From contig JACRIL010000125.1 of the NCBI GenBank assembly GCA_016235825.1, positions 1 through 39,105 on the forward strand: a stretch of 39,105 nucleotides of DNA, read 5' to 3'. Under the pieces are notes generated by a model that saw nothing but the letters and a program-made list of their open reading frames with translations, did not search any database and had not been told where the DNA came from. Below, piece after piece: positions 32,451 to 39,105 of this stretch; the stretch's first letter is position 1, and the number at the start of each line of letters is the position of its first letter. The translations under genes were made by a program, and so were the position numbers. This stretch comes from Planctomycetota bacterium. Its GTDB lineage: Bacteria; Planctomycetota; Phycisphaerae; SM23-33.

Positions 32451-32843
32451 CTAACCCGGATTATTCAGCAGAAATTCGCGAATCTGCTTGAGCGACCTTT
32501 TCTGCGCCTTCAGTTGCGATATCAGGCCCAGCCTGTCGAAAACCGTTTCGTCGTAAAGCCTGTGATCGCCGGCCGAACGCCGGGCCTCGTTGAGCAGGCC
32601 CATGCTCGTGTAGTTGTGGATCGTCTGCCTGCTGAAGCCCGAAAACTCGACGATCTCGCCGATCCTGTAAAACTTCGGGGGCCTGGCCGCCTTCACCTGC
32701 CATGCGGACTGGCCGGTTCCGCTGGATTTGGATTCCGACGCCCCGGCCGGCAAATTGGAACCCGGCTGGCCGGCAGACTGGCCCTGCTGATCCTTCTGGC
32801 CGCCCGCTTCGCCCGAAACGCCGTTTTCGTCGAGGTTCGCCAT
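32451..32843 (-). CDS. MerR-family transcriptional regulator
   Basis: A 130-residue regulator. Residues 1-50 are a disordered Gln/Gly/Ser/Ala-rich extension. Residues about 57-125 are a MerR-type winged HTH (KFYRIGEIVEFSGFSRQTIH, NYTSMGLLNEARRSAGDHRLY, DETVFDRLGLISQLKAQKRS). Only a short helix follows the DNA-binding domain, and there are no Cys residues, so no metal-binding or effector domain is visible; DNA-binding alone or partner-protein sensing is likely. AAGGA lies 5-6 bases before the ATG. It lies upstream of the FliA/WhiG-type sigma gene and may control it. Confidence 0.9.
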   Translation of the reverse strand: MANLDENGVSGEAGGQKDQQGQSAGQPGSNLPAGASESKSSGTGQSAWQVKAARPPKFYRIGEIVEFSGFSRQTIHNYTSMGLLNEARRSAGDHRLYDETVFDRLGLISQLKAQKRSLKQIREFLLNNPG

Positions 32844-32859
32844 CTCAATCCTTTTTATC

Positions 32860-32901
32860 TTTTACAAAACGTAAAATGCAGTATGCCGGCAACAATGTCA
32901 A
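32860..32901 (-). promoter_or_regulatory. Operator palindrome and -35 element of the merR gene
   Basis: TTTTACAAAACGTAAAA (32860-32876) is a perfect inverted repeat with 6-base arms and a 5-base centre, 17 bases upstream of the merR ATG. On the minus strand an exact TTGACA (32901-32896) lies 19 bases before it, but the -10 region under the palindrome is a poor match (CATTTT). A regulator bound at the palindrome would cover the -10 and start site. Autoregulation by the MerR protein is the simplest reading. Confidence 0.5.
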
Positions 32902-32962
32902 AGAAAAAACCGGGAATTTTTCAAAGTTTTTTCCCCACAATGACTTACCTGCACCAATAGAG

Positions 32963-33010
32963 GCCAGGCATACCCCCCGCCCCAATATATGGTGGTATGG
33001 CTATCCTGGC
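32963..33010 (+). other. Bulged hairpin in the merR/glycosidase divergent region
   Basis: GCCAGG pairs with CCTGGC, and inside it CATACC pairs with GGTATG, with a 5-base bulge (GCTAT) on the 3' side and a 19-base loop. CACCA (from 32952) and TGGTG could close a longer outer stem. It could be part of a structured leader RNA of the downstream glycosidase gene or a dispersed repeat. The rest of 32902-33255 is AT-rich and holds the glycosidase promoter, which could not be pinned down. Confidence 0.35.
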
Positions 33011-33255
33011 ATTATTCATCCCAATGGTGAGAATCCAGACAAGATGCTCCCCCACCGACATTTCCTGAAACTGCCGGACGTACAAAGCACCTTACAGGAA
33101 GTCCGGAATTTTGTGGCAATTTGCCGCGGCCGGCAATATTATTTACATCTGACGATCAAAATTTATCAAATCTTATCCTTTTCGGGATTCAACCGGGCGG
33201 TTCGGCGGCGCCGGGCCTGCGGACCTGAAAAATGGAAAGAAGGGAGAAGTTGAAA

Positions 33256-36200
33256 ATGCCAGTCGTCCAAAGGGTTCTTGCGGCTGTTTCGGCGGCGATA
33301 TTCATCACGATGCCCCTTTCTGCCCAGCAGCCGGCGAGCAGCCAGCCGGCCGGCGGCAACGCGGCTGCTGAACTGACGATAACCGAAAAAGTCGTCAGGC
33401 CGGCCGACAAGGTCCCGCCGCTGGGCGCCAACGAATACGGCAAGTCCGGCATCGAATGGGCGGCGAACAATTTCATCAACATGACTTCATGCGGCGAGCC
33501 GATCATCTGGCGGAACCTGCACCGGGCCGCCAACTGCGGAGACGACTGGTTCGAGGCGGACGGCGGAGGAAATAGCTGGTACGATCTGTGGGGGACCGGC
33601 TTTTTGAGCGGCGCGAACGTCCGCATATACCGCATCGTCGACAAGGACGGCAATGCCCTGCCGGAAAAAGACAACTACCTGGACCTCGCCGCGGCCGATC
33701 GCGTCATCCTGGTCGGCCAAACCAGAATTATCCCCGAAGGCGACAAGGATTTCCCCGACGGCGGGTGGATTATCGGCAAGTTCGGCAACGTCAATCGCTA
33801 TACCAGCCTCAAAGGCGAAAACCTCCATTGCACGGACAACCGCGGCACTGAAAACGGCAGGACGTACTGGTACACGCTCCATGCGGTCAGTCCGGACAAC
33901 GTCGAATCCGATGCGTCCAGCGAGGCCAGCGCCTCGCCGCAAAAGGCCCAGGACACTCCCCCCTGTCTGCTCCCTCACAACGAGGCCGACAATCTTAACG
34001 ATCTGAAGGCCAACGCCCCATGGGAATTCAGGCCGTTGGCGACCGGCGGGGCAGAGCCGCTGAAGTGGTCGGTGGTCGATGAAAACGGCGGAGAGTTAAA
34101 GTTGCCCGAGGGGCTTTCTGTCGACCCGGCCACCGGCAAGATATCCGGCAAGGTCGCGGCGGATGTCAAGGCCTTCAAATTCGCAGTCAAGGTCGCCGAC
34201 TCAAAAGACAAATCCGACACGCGGATCTATGTCATCAATCCAGACAAGCCCGCCAGCCAAGGCAAGGACAAGCCCCAGCCGCCCTCGGAACTCAAGGCGA
34301 CGGCCGGCGACGGCTGCGTCATGCTCTCGTGGAAGGCCAGCCAGACGCCCGGCGTCCAATACCGCGTCAAGCGTTCAAACCAGCCCCCCGACAGGCGGTT
34401 CAACCGGGCCTTCATCCCCAAGGACGGCCCGAAGCTCAAAAAGCTCGATTACATCGTGCTGGAAAAAAATTTCGGCCTGGACTTCAACATGAAGTACGTC
34501 CATCCTCGCGTCAGGGGCATCGTCGGCGACTTCAACCTTGTCGGTTCGTCGTCGGCATGGAATGTCTCGGATGCGACCAAGCTCGCGCTTTCGACGGTCG
34601 CGCACCCCAAGCCTCCACCGCCTGAAATGACGGACGCGGGCGGGGCCTGCTTCAAGGCCGCCGCAAAGGATGGTGAAAATTACGTTCACCAGTACGCCTT
34701 CATCGCCGCCGACGTGCCAGGAGAAAACCTCTGGTGGGCCCAGCTCGAACCGGGCAAGCATTACGTCGCCGAGGTCTGGCTGATGCAGGAAGGCCTGGCC
34801 AACGACGGGACGATCAAATTCTCGCTGGGGCAGGGATACCCGGACATCTCGCACGATTTCAAGGTTGGCGGCGAGTGGAAGAAATACGTCTTCGAGTTCG
34901 ACGGCCCGCCGCGTCCGGCCTTGTCGGTGTACAGATGGCATTTCGGACCCAGGCTCACGTTCACGGGACCCGGGACGATATGGATGGACAATTTCAGGTT
35001 CTTCCGCTGCGACAAGCCCGAGGACGCGGCAAAAAAATATGTGCCGAACGCCACGGTCCTCAACGAACTGATCGCCAGCCAGCCGGAAAAAGGCCCCAAG
35101 GGCGCTCATCGGATATGGTTCCTTGCCCGCGACGCCACGATGGCGTCGATCCTGGGCTGGCACGCGAATAACCAGGTGCGGCCGGATTGGCGGACCGGAG
35201 TAAACAGCACGATGAAGATGACCGCTCCGATGGGCCTGAGCTTCGATCTCCTTACCGGCGATTCGCCCCAGACCCGGATGAGGCCGTGGATCGTGCTTCA
35301 GCACATCCTGCACACTGAACAGGACTGGCTGAATTTCATCGAATACATGGCCGCACCCTACGATCCGCAGAAAGACTCGCCCGAACAAAAGCCCTGGGCA
35401 TACAAGCGGTACCAGCAGCGCGGCACGGGCACGCCCTGGACCGACGAGTTCGCGCAGATCGTCATCGAATTCGGCAACGAGACGTGGCATAACGGCGTGT
35501 TCGAGGACTGGCTGGGCTTCAAGACCAGAAACGCCGTGCATCAGGGCGGCACGGAATACGGCCTGTTCACGAAGTATCTCATCGGGAACATCCAGAAAAG
35601 CCCGCACTGGAAACCGCTGAATCTCGACCAGAAGATCAAATTCTGTCTGGGTGCAAATTACGACGGCCGCATGGACACGGATGGCAAACCCCAGTCCTAC
35701 GGCGAGCAGGCGATTTACATGGACAAACTTTCCACCATGCTCGGCCATGCCAATTACGTCGGCCCCAAGTGGGAAAGAGGCGAAGTCTCTTCGACGACCT
35801 TCGACGATCACGGCGTGCAGGGATGCCTGCTGGGCTTTCTGACCTCGATGAAAGATACTCAAACCTCACATCGGCAGGCTCGCGATATGATTGTCAAGTC
35901 CCGGCCTGAATACGACCTGGTCGCCTACGAGGGCGGCCCGAGCGGATACACCCTGCCAGGTTCGGGCACGCCGCCCGAGCAGGTCGCGGTCAACGAGAAG
36001 TACGGCAAGTCGCTGGCACTGGCGGTCGGGACGCTCGACGGCTGGCTGGCCAGCTACGGCCTGGGCTGGACATACCAGAACTACCTGGGCTACGGCCAGG
36101 GCAGATACTGGTCCAGCCACACGCTTTTTTTCCAGGATTTCCGCCCGCATATCGCATGGCTGGCCCTGAAAATGCGGAACCGCTACGCCAGCGGCGACCT

Positions 36201-36612
36201 GATGGACGTGCAGGAGACCGCCATGCCGACGGTCAACTTCGGCAAGAAGACCTACCCGCTGGTCGGCTGCTACGCGATGAGGGACAAGAACCGCTGGTCG
36301 GTCTTCGTGCTCTCCCGCAAGCTGGGCGGCAAACACGACAACGCCGACTTCGGCGACGGCGCCACGCCGGTTGCGCTCACACTGCCGTTCAAAAAATGCG
36401 GCAAGATCACGCTCTACACGCTCACCGGCGACCCGCGGGCCAACAACACCGACTCGATGGCCGTAGATATCAAGACCGCGGAGATACCCGCAAAGGCGCT
36501 ATCGGCCGACGGAAAACTCGTCGTCAACCAGGACAGCGGCGGAGTGGCCGGCGGCCTGCCGCAAGGCTCGATATTCCTCTACGTCTTCGAGGACGCCGCC
36601 GCGGGCGGGTGA
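33256..36612 (+). CDS. Large secreted putative glycoside hydrolase (clan GH-A-like)
   Basis: An 1118-residue exported protein. Signal peptide MPVVQRVLAAVSAAIFITMP ends near SAQ, followed by a SSQPAGG linker. Residues about 60-225 form a beta-rich domain (IWRNLHRAANCGDDWFE); about 235-325 resemble an Ig/cadherin-like putative-Ig domain (LPEGLSVDPATGKISGKVA); a CBM-like beta-sandwich lies about 470-610 (TIWMDNFRFFR). The catalytic part (620-980) has IEFGNETWHNG with Glu742, like the acid/base Asn-Glu of clan GH-A, and VAYEGGPSGY with Glu892 where a nucleophile Glu would be. The C-terminal ~100 residues are a beta-sandwich typical after GH-A barrels. Substrate unknown. ATG chosen at 33256 with GGGAG 9-10 bases upstream; ATG 33232 is possible. 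Confidence 0.75.
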   Translation: MPVVQRVLAAVSAAIFITMPLSAQQPASSQPAGGNAAAELTITEKVVRPADKVPPLGANEYGKSGIEWAANNFINMTSCGEPIIWRNLHRAANCGDDWFEADGGGNSWYDLWGTGFLSGANVRIYRIVDKDGNALPEKDNYLDLAAADRVILVGQTRIIPEGDKDFPDGGWIIGKFGNVNRYTSLKGENLHCTDNRGTENGRTYWYTLHAVSPDNVESDASSEASASPQKAQDTPPCLLPHNEADNLNDLKANAPWEFRPLATGGAEPLKWSVVDENGGELKLPEGLSVDPATGKISGKVAADVKAFKFAVKVADSKDKSDTRIYVINPDKPASQGKDKPQPPSELKATAGDGCVMLSWKASQTPGVQYRVKRSNQPPDRRFNRAFIPKDGPKLKKLDYIVLEKNFGLDFNMKYVHPRVRGIVGDFNLVGSSSAWNVSDATKLALSTVAHPKPPPPEMTDAGGACFKAAAKDGENYVHQYAFIAADVPGENLWWAQLEPGKHYVAEVWLMQEGLANDGTIKFSLGQGYPDISHDFKVGGEWKKYVFEFDGPPRPALSVYRWHFGPRLTFTGPGTIWMDNFRFFRCDKPEDAAKKYVPNATVLNELIASQPEKGPKGAHRIWFLARDATMASILGWHANNQVRPDWRTGVNSTMKMTAPMGLSFDLLTGDSPQTRMRPWIVLQHILHTEQDWLNFIEYMAAPYDPQKDSPEQKPWAYKRYQQRGTGTPWTDEFAQIVIEFGNETWHNGVFEDWLGFKTRNAVHQGGTEYGLFTKYLIGNIQKSPHWKPLNLDQKIKFCLGANYDGRMDTDGKPQSYGEQAIYMDKLSTMLGHANYVGPKWERGEVSSTTFDDHGVQGCLLGFLTSMKDTQTSHRQARDMIVKSRPEYDLVAYEGGPSGYTLPGSGTPPEQVAVNEKYGKSLALAVGTLDGWLASYGLGWTYQNYLGYGQGRYWSSHTLFFQDFRPHIAWLALKMRNRYASGDLMDVQETAMPTVNFGKKTYPLVGCYAMRDKNRWSVFVLSRKLGGKHDNADFGDGATPVALTLPFKKCGKITLYTLTGDPRANNTDSMAVDIKTAEIPAKALSADGKLVVNQDSGGVAGGLPQGSIFLYVFEDAAAGG

Positions 36613-36622
36613 GCGAATTGAT

Positions 36623-36650
36623 ATGACACAACGCCCCGGCGCGGTATAAT
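36623..36650 (+). promoter_or_regulatory. Near-consensus promoter giving a leaderless HEAT-gene transcript
   Basis: ATGACA (5 of 6 to TTGACA, 36623-36628), a 16-base spacer and an exact TATAAT (36645-36650). The start ATG of the next gene lies only 6 bases after the -10, where transcription should begin, and no Shine-Dalgarno is present. Confidence 0.65.
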
Positions 36651-36656
36651 GCTGTC

Positions 36657-39105
36657 ATGTCCCGGAGGCGAAAGATAACCTGGCTGGCCGCCCTGCTGGT
36701 CCTGGCCGGCGGATTCGGCGGCTATTACTGGCACTGGCAATCCACCGCCGTGGACCGCAAGGTCTGTGAACTGGTGGATGAGGCAGCCGACTGGCCTGAA
36801 ACCCGCTTTGAAAAAATCCTCAAGAGTTGCAAGTTGGGATCTCTGATTAAAGACAGACCACCAGCAAGAGAACAGAAAATTATCAAAACAGAACTGATGG
36901 CTATTGGCCCAGCCGCGACGCCTGAACTTATTTTAGCCCTCAATGACGGAAATGAAGACGTTCGCAAGTTTGTCGCTCTGGTTTTTGGCGAACTGGGCGA
37001 TAACAGGGCGGTTGAACCGCTCATCCAAACGCTTCAGAACGACAAAGATTCCAGCGTTCGCGCTGAGGCTGCAAGCGCCCTCGAAAAATTTCACGACGCA
37101 AGGATTTTAGGGACGCTGATTCAAGCCCTGCATGCAGATAGTGATATATTTGTTCATCGCAACATTGTTCACGCTTTAAATTCACTGAAGGATTCAAGGA
37201 CAGTTGAGCCGTTGATATGGATTTTGCGGAAAAGTACTGATGGTTATATACAACGCACGGTTATTAACGCCCTGGAATTTCTTCACGATCCCAGAGCGGT
37301 CGATCCATTGGTTATAATACTACAAAAGGAGACCAATCCTGACATTTGTCAGATGGCGGCTTCGACCCTCGGCGAACTGGGCGATGCAAAAGCAGTTGAA
37401 ACTTTGATCAAGGCGCTTACCAATACAAACTATATTGATGTTCGAATAGCGGCGGCCATTGCACTTGGCAAACTCGGAGATTCAAGGGCAATGGATCCAT
37501 TGATACTTATATTGCAAAATGAGGATGATTTCCAGATTCATGGTGCAGCAGCCGATTCTCTTGGAAGGCTTGGCTATTTAAGGGCGGTTGAGCCATTGAT
37601 AAAAATTGTTGATAAATACAAGGAACACGAGCATTTTATCGACAACCCATGTCTGGCAGCTGTCGGCGCCCTTGGCAGACTTCGCGACAAAAGGGCAGTT
37701 GTTCCAATAATTGAAGTATTGCAAAACAGCGTCAATGATCAGTTTCGCGAATCAGCAGCCGATGCTCTGGGAGAAATTGACGACGCAAGGGCAGTTGAGC
37801 CTTTAATATTGGCCTTGCAGAAGGATAAATATAGATTCGTTCGGTATAATGCGGTTTGGGCACTTTACAAGTTAGATGATAAGCGTGCGGTTGAACCGTT
37901 GTCGCACGCCTTGCAGGAGGACAAGGAGTATTATGTTCGAGAACAAGCAGCTCGCGTATTAGGAATGTTCTGCGATTCCAGAGCAGTCGACGCGTTGATT
38001 GAGGCATTTCAAAAGGATGAAAACGATTCTGTTCGTGCTACGGCGAGTGACTCTCTCGGAAATCTTGGCGACAAAAGGGCGGTTGATCCGCTGATGCATG
38101 CCCTGCAGAAGGATATGAATGCCTGGACCTGCCAGAGAATAGCCCTCGCCCTTGGTAAACTGGGCGACGCAAGAGCCGTCGAGCCGCTGACACACTTGCT
38201 TCAGGATAATAAAGACTATAGTGTTCGTAATAGCGCAGTTTGGGCACTGGGCACATTGGGCGATGATAGAGCTGTTGGACCTCTGATGCAGGCATTGCAG
38301 AACGACCAAAGCCATCAAGTTCGCACATGTGCGGCCGAAGCACTTGGCAGGATCGGCAATATTCGGGCAATAGAACCTTTGAGGCTGACGCTGCAAAACG
38401 ACAAGATGGCTGAAGTTCGGGTTAACGCAATCAAAGCCCTTGATATGCTGAACGACACAAAGGGAGTCGATCCATTGATTCAGGTATTACTGCATGACAC
38501 GGATTATAATGTCAGGGCAGGCTCGGCTGAAGCCCTTGGCAAACTCGGTGATTCCAGGGCGATTGATTCGCTAAAGCAAGTGTGGAATAAAGACAGCCAT
38601 TATCTGGTCCGCCACAAAGCAGCCGCAGCCCTTGGCAAACTCGGCGATAATCAGGCCGTTGTTCCGCTGATACAGACATTGGCGAAAGACCCAGATTTTG
38701 AAGCTCGCGCGAGTGCAGCTAAAACACTTGGCGAACTGGGCGACATAAATGCTGTTGATCCTCTGATACAGGCATCGCAAAAGGATGTAAATCTGCTCGT
38801 TCGCTTTAATGGAACTGAAGCATTAGGAAAGTTCAAGAGCACAAGAGTGGTTGAATTGCTTATACGGACATTGTCAAATGATGCAGACTACGGACTTCGC
38901 GCCGGAGCGGCCAAATCGCTTGGTGAACTGGATGATTCCCGGGCAGTCGAACCATTGATCGAGGCGTTAACACTACAACGAGACTTTAGCTCAAGAAAAT
39001 TCATCCAGCCATCCGATGGTTCCTTACAGGACGCCTTGACAGCAAAGGAGCTACGGCATGGATGTCAAACAGATTCAGCAGTTGCGGCCGATGTTGAACA
39101 CGTAC
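36657..39105 (+). CDS. Membrane-anchored protein with 21 tandem HEAT repeats (3' end open or disrupted)
   Basis: A frame of at least 816 codons with no stop before the window edge. An N-terminal basic segment and TM anchor (9-28, WLAALLVLAGGFGGYYWHW) precede a short linker and then tandem HEAT/PBS-lyase-type repeats from residue 102 to about 772. I count 21 units with consensus VRxxAAxALGxLGDxRAVEPLIQALQxD; all but one (37 residues) of the complete units are exactly 32 residues. Such arrays are protein-binding superhelices. The repeat region uses AT-richer codons than the neighbours, while the first 45 or so codons are GC-rich. The last unit breaks off near 38973 and the frame then runs into a transposase-like start, so the true C-terminus is probably lost. 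No ribosome site; leaderless start likely. Confidence 0.85.
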   Translation, partial: MSRRRKITWLAALLVLAGGFGGYYWHWQSTAVDRKVCELVDEAADWPETRFEKILKSCKLGSLIKDRPPAREQKIIKTELMAIGPAATPELILALNDGNEDVRKFVALVFGELGDNRAVEPLIQTLQNDKDSSVRAEAASALEKFHDARILGTLIQALHADSDIFVHRNIVHALNSLKDSRTVEPLIWILRKSTDGYIQRTVINALEFLHDPRAVDPLVIILQKETNPDICQMAASTLGELGDAKAVETLIKALTNTNYIDVRIAAAIALGKLGDSRAMDPLILILQNEDDFQIHGAAADSLGRLGYLRAVEPLIKIVDKYKEHEHFIDNPCLAAVGALGRLRDKRAVVPIIEVLQNSVNDQFRESAADALGEIDDARAVEPLILALQKDKYRFVRYNAVWALYKLDDKRAVEPLSHALQEDKEYYVREQAARVLGMFCDSRAVDALIEAFQKDENDSVRATASDSLGNLGDKRAVDPLMHALQKDMNAWTCQRIALALGKLGDARAVEPLTHLLQDNKDYSVRNSAVWALGTLGDDRAVGPLMQALQNDQSHQVRTCAAEALGRIGNIRAIEPLRLTLQNDKMAEVRVNAIKALDMLNDTKGVDPLIQVLLHDTDYNVRAGSAEALGKLGDSRAIDSLKQVWNKDSHYLVRHKAAAALGKLGDNQAVVPLIQTLAKDPDFEARASAAKTLGELGDINAVDPLIQASQKDVNLLVRFNGTEALGKFKSTRVVELLIRTLSNDADYGLRAGAAKSLGELDDSRAVEPLIEALTLQRDFSSRKFIQPSDGSLQDALTAKELRHGCQTDSAVAADVEHV
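39058..39105 (+). mobile_element. N-terminus of an IS701-like transposase (cut by window edge)
   Basis: ATG 39058 has AAAGGAG 7 bases upstream and opens the frame MDVKQIQQLRPMLNTY up to the edge. The pattern xxQLRPMLxxY/F matches the N-terminus of IS701-family DDE transposases as I recall them, where LRP(M/L)L..(F/Y)L..FADCF is usual. It lies in a different frame from the HEAT protein, which loses its repeat pattern about 85 bases earlier, so the element's left end probably lies between 38973 and 39058. Only 16 residues are visible. Confidence 0.45.

Noticed and set aside
36960-38975. 96-base periodicity that could suggest a CRISPR or satellite array
   Set aside because: The period is explained by 32-residue HEAT repeats in one continuous reading frame; the repeats vary mainly at third positions and surface residues, with no spacer structure.
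1-39105. tRNA, rRNA and CRISPR features
   Set aside because: No cloverleaf, conserved TTCGA-type arm context, rRNA segment or repeat-spacer array was recognised by eye on either strand; a tRNAscan or Infernal run would be decisive.

Overview
The window looks like chromosomal DNA from a member of the Planctomycetota, most likely a Phycisphaerae-type lineage. This is inferred from gene content and style; no 16S or tRNA gene was seen. The signs are: a secreted methyltransferase/PQQ-propeller fusion of a kind common in planctomycetes; Pro/Ala/Thr/Gln linkers of the SQPAS/TQPA type in several exported proteins; many lipoproteins; HEAT-repeat proteins; a histone-like basic DNA-binding protein; TTG start codons; and dispersed GC-rich palindromic repeats between genes. 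Most genes lie on the minus strand. Both edges carry transposase remnants: an IS5-like C-terminus at the left edge and an IS701-like N-terminus at the right edge.

Layout. 1-4.2 kb: three related alpha/beta-hydrolase lipoproteins on the minus strand, with a ~0.9 kb gene-free block of inverted repeats between the second and third. 4.2-9 kb: mutL, a DUF3592 membrane protein and an NtrC-type sigma-54 response regulator, all minus and probably partly co-transcribed. 9.2-11.1 kb: a GNAT acetyltransferase, a small unknown protein and a PHP-domain hydrolase. 11.2-13 kb: a third copy of the dispersed repeat, then a secreted Ser/Thr/Gly-rich protein with a clear terminator. 13-16.4 kb: mreB, a small secreted protein on the plus strand, and a two-gene unit encoding a TM/coiled-coil/beta-domain protein of MreC-like architecture plus a single-TM partner. 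16.5-20 kb: a HEAT lipoprotein translationally coupled to lnt (apolipoprotein N-acyltransferase), then a 62-residue membrane protein preceded by a terminator-like hairpin. 20.5-21 kb: the AT-hook-like basic protein. 21.2-27.9 kb: a five-gene operon tetR-tolC-macA-macB(ATPase)-macB(permease) with two operator palindromes at its promoter. 27.9-33 kb: the MTase/PQQ fusion, a FliA/WhiG-type sigma factor and a MerR regulator with a likely operator. 33.2-36.6 kb: a large secreted putative glycoside hydrolase (plus strand). 36.66 kb to the end: a lower-GC gene made of 21 near-perfect 32-residue HEAT repeats, apparently read from a leaderless transcript and interrupted by an insertion element at the right edge.

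How the genes fit together. Much of the window serves the cell envelope: lnt completes lipoprotein maturation, and at least five proteins here carry lipoboxes (three hydrolases, the HEAT lipoprotein, the TolC-like protein). mreB and the MreC-like protein would serve cell shape. The TetR-controlled operon encodes a complete tripartite efflux pump. The signals most worth following are the stepwise loss of catalytic residues across the tandem hydrolases, the MreC-like pair near a lone mreB, the leaderless HEAT array gene, the structured leader before the 62-residue protein, and the dispersed inverted repeats.
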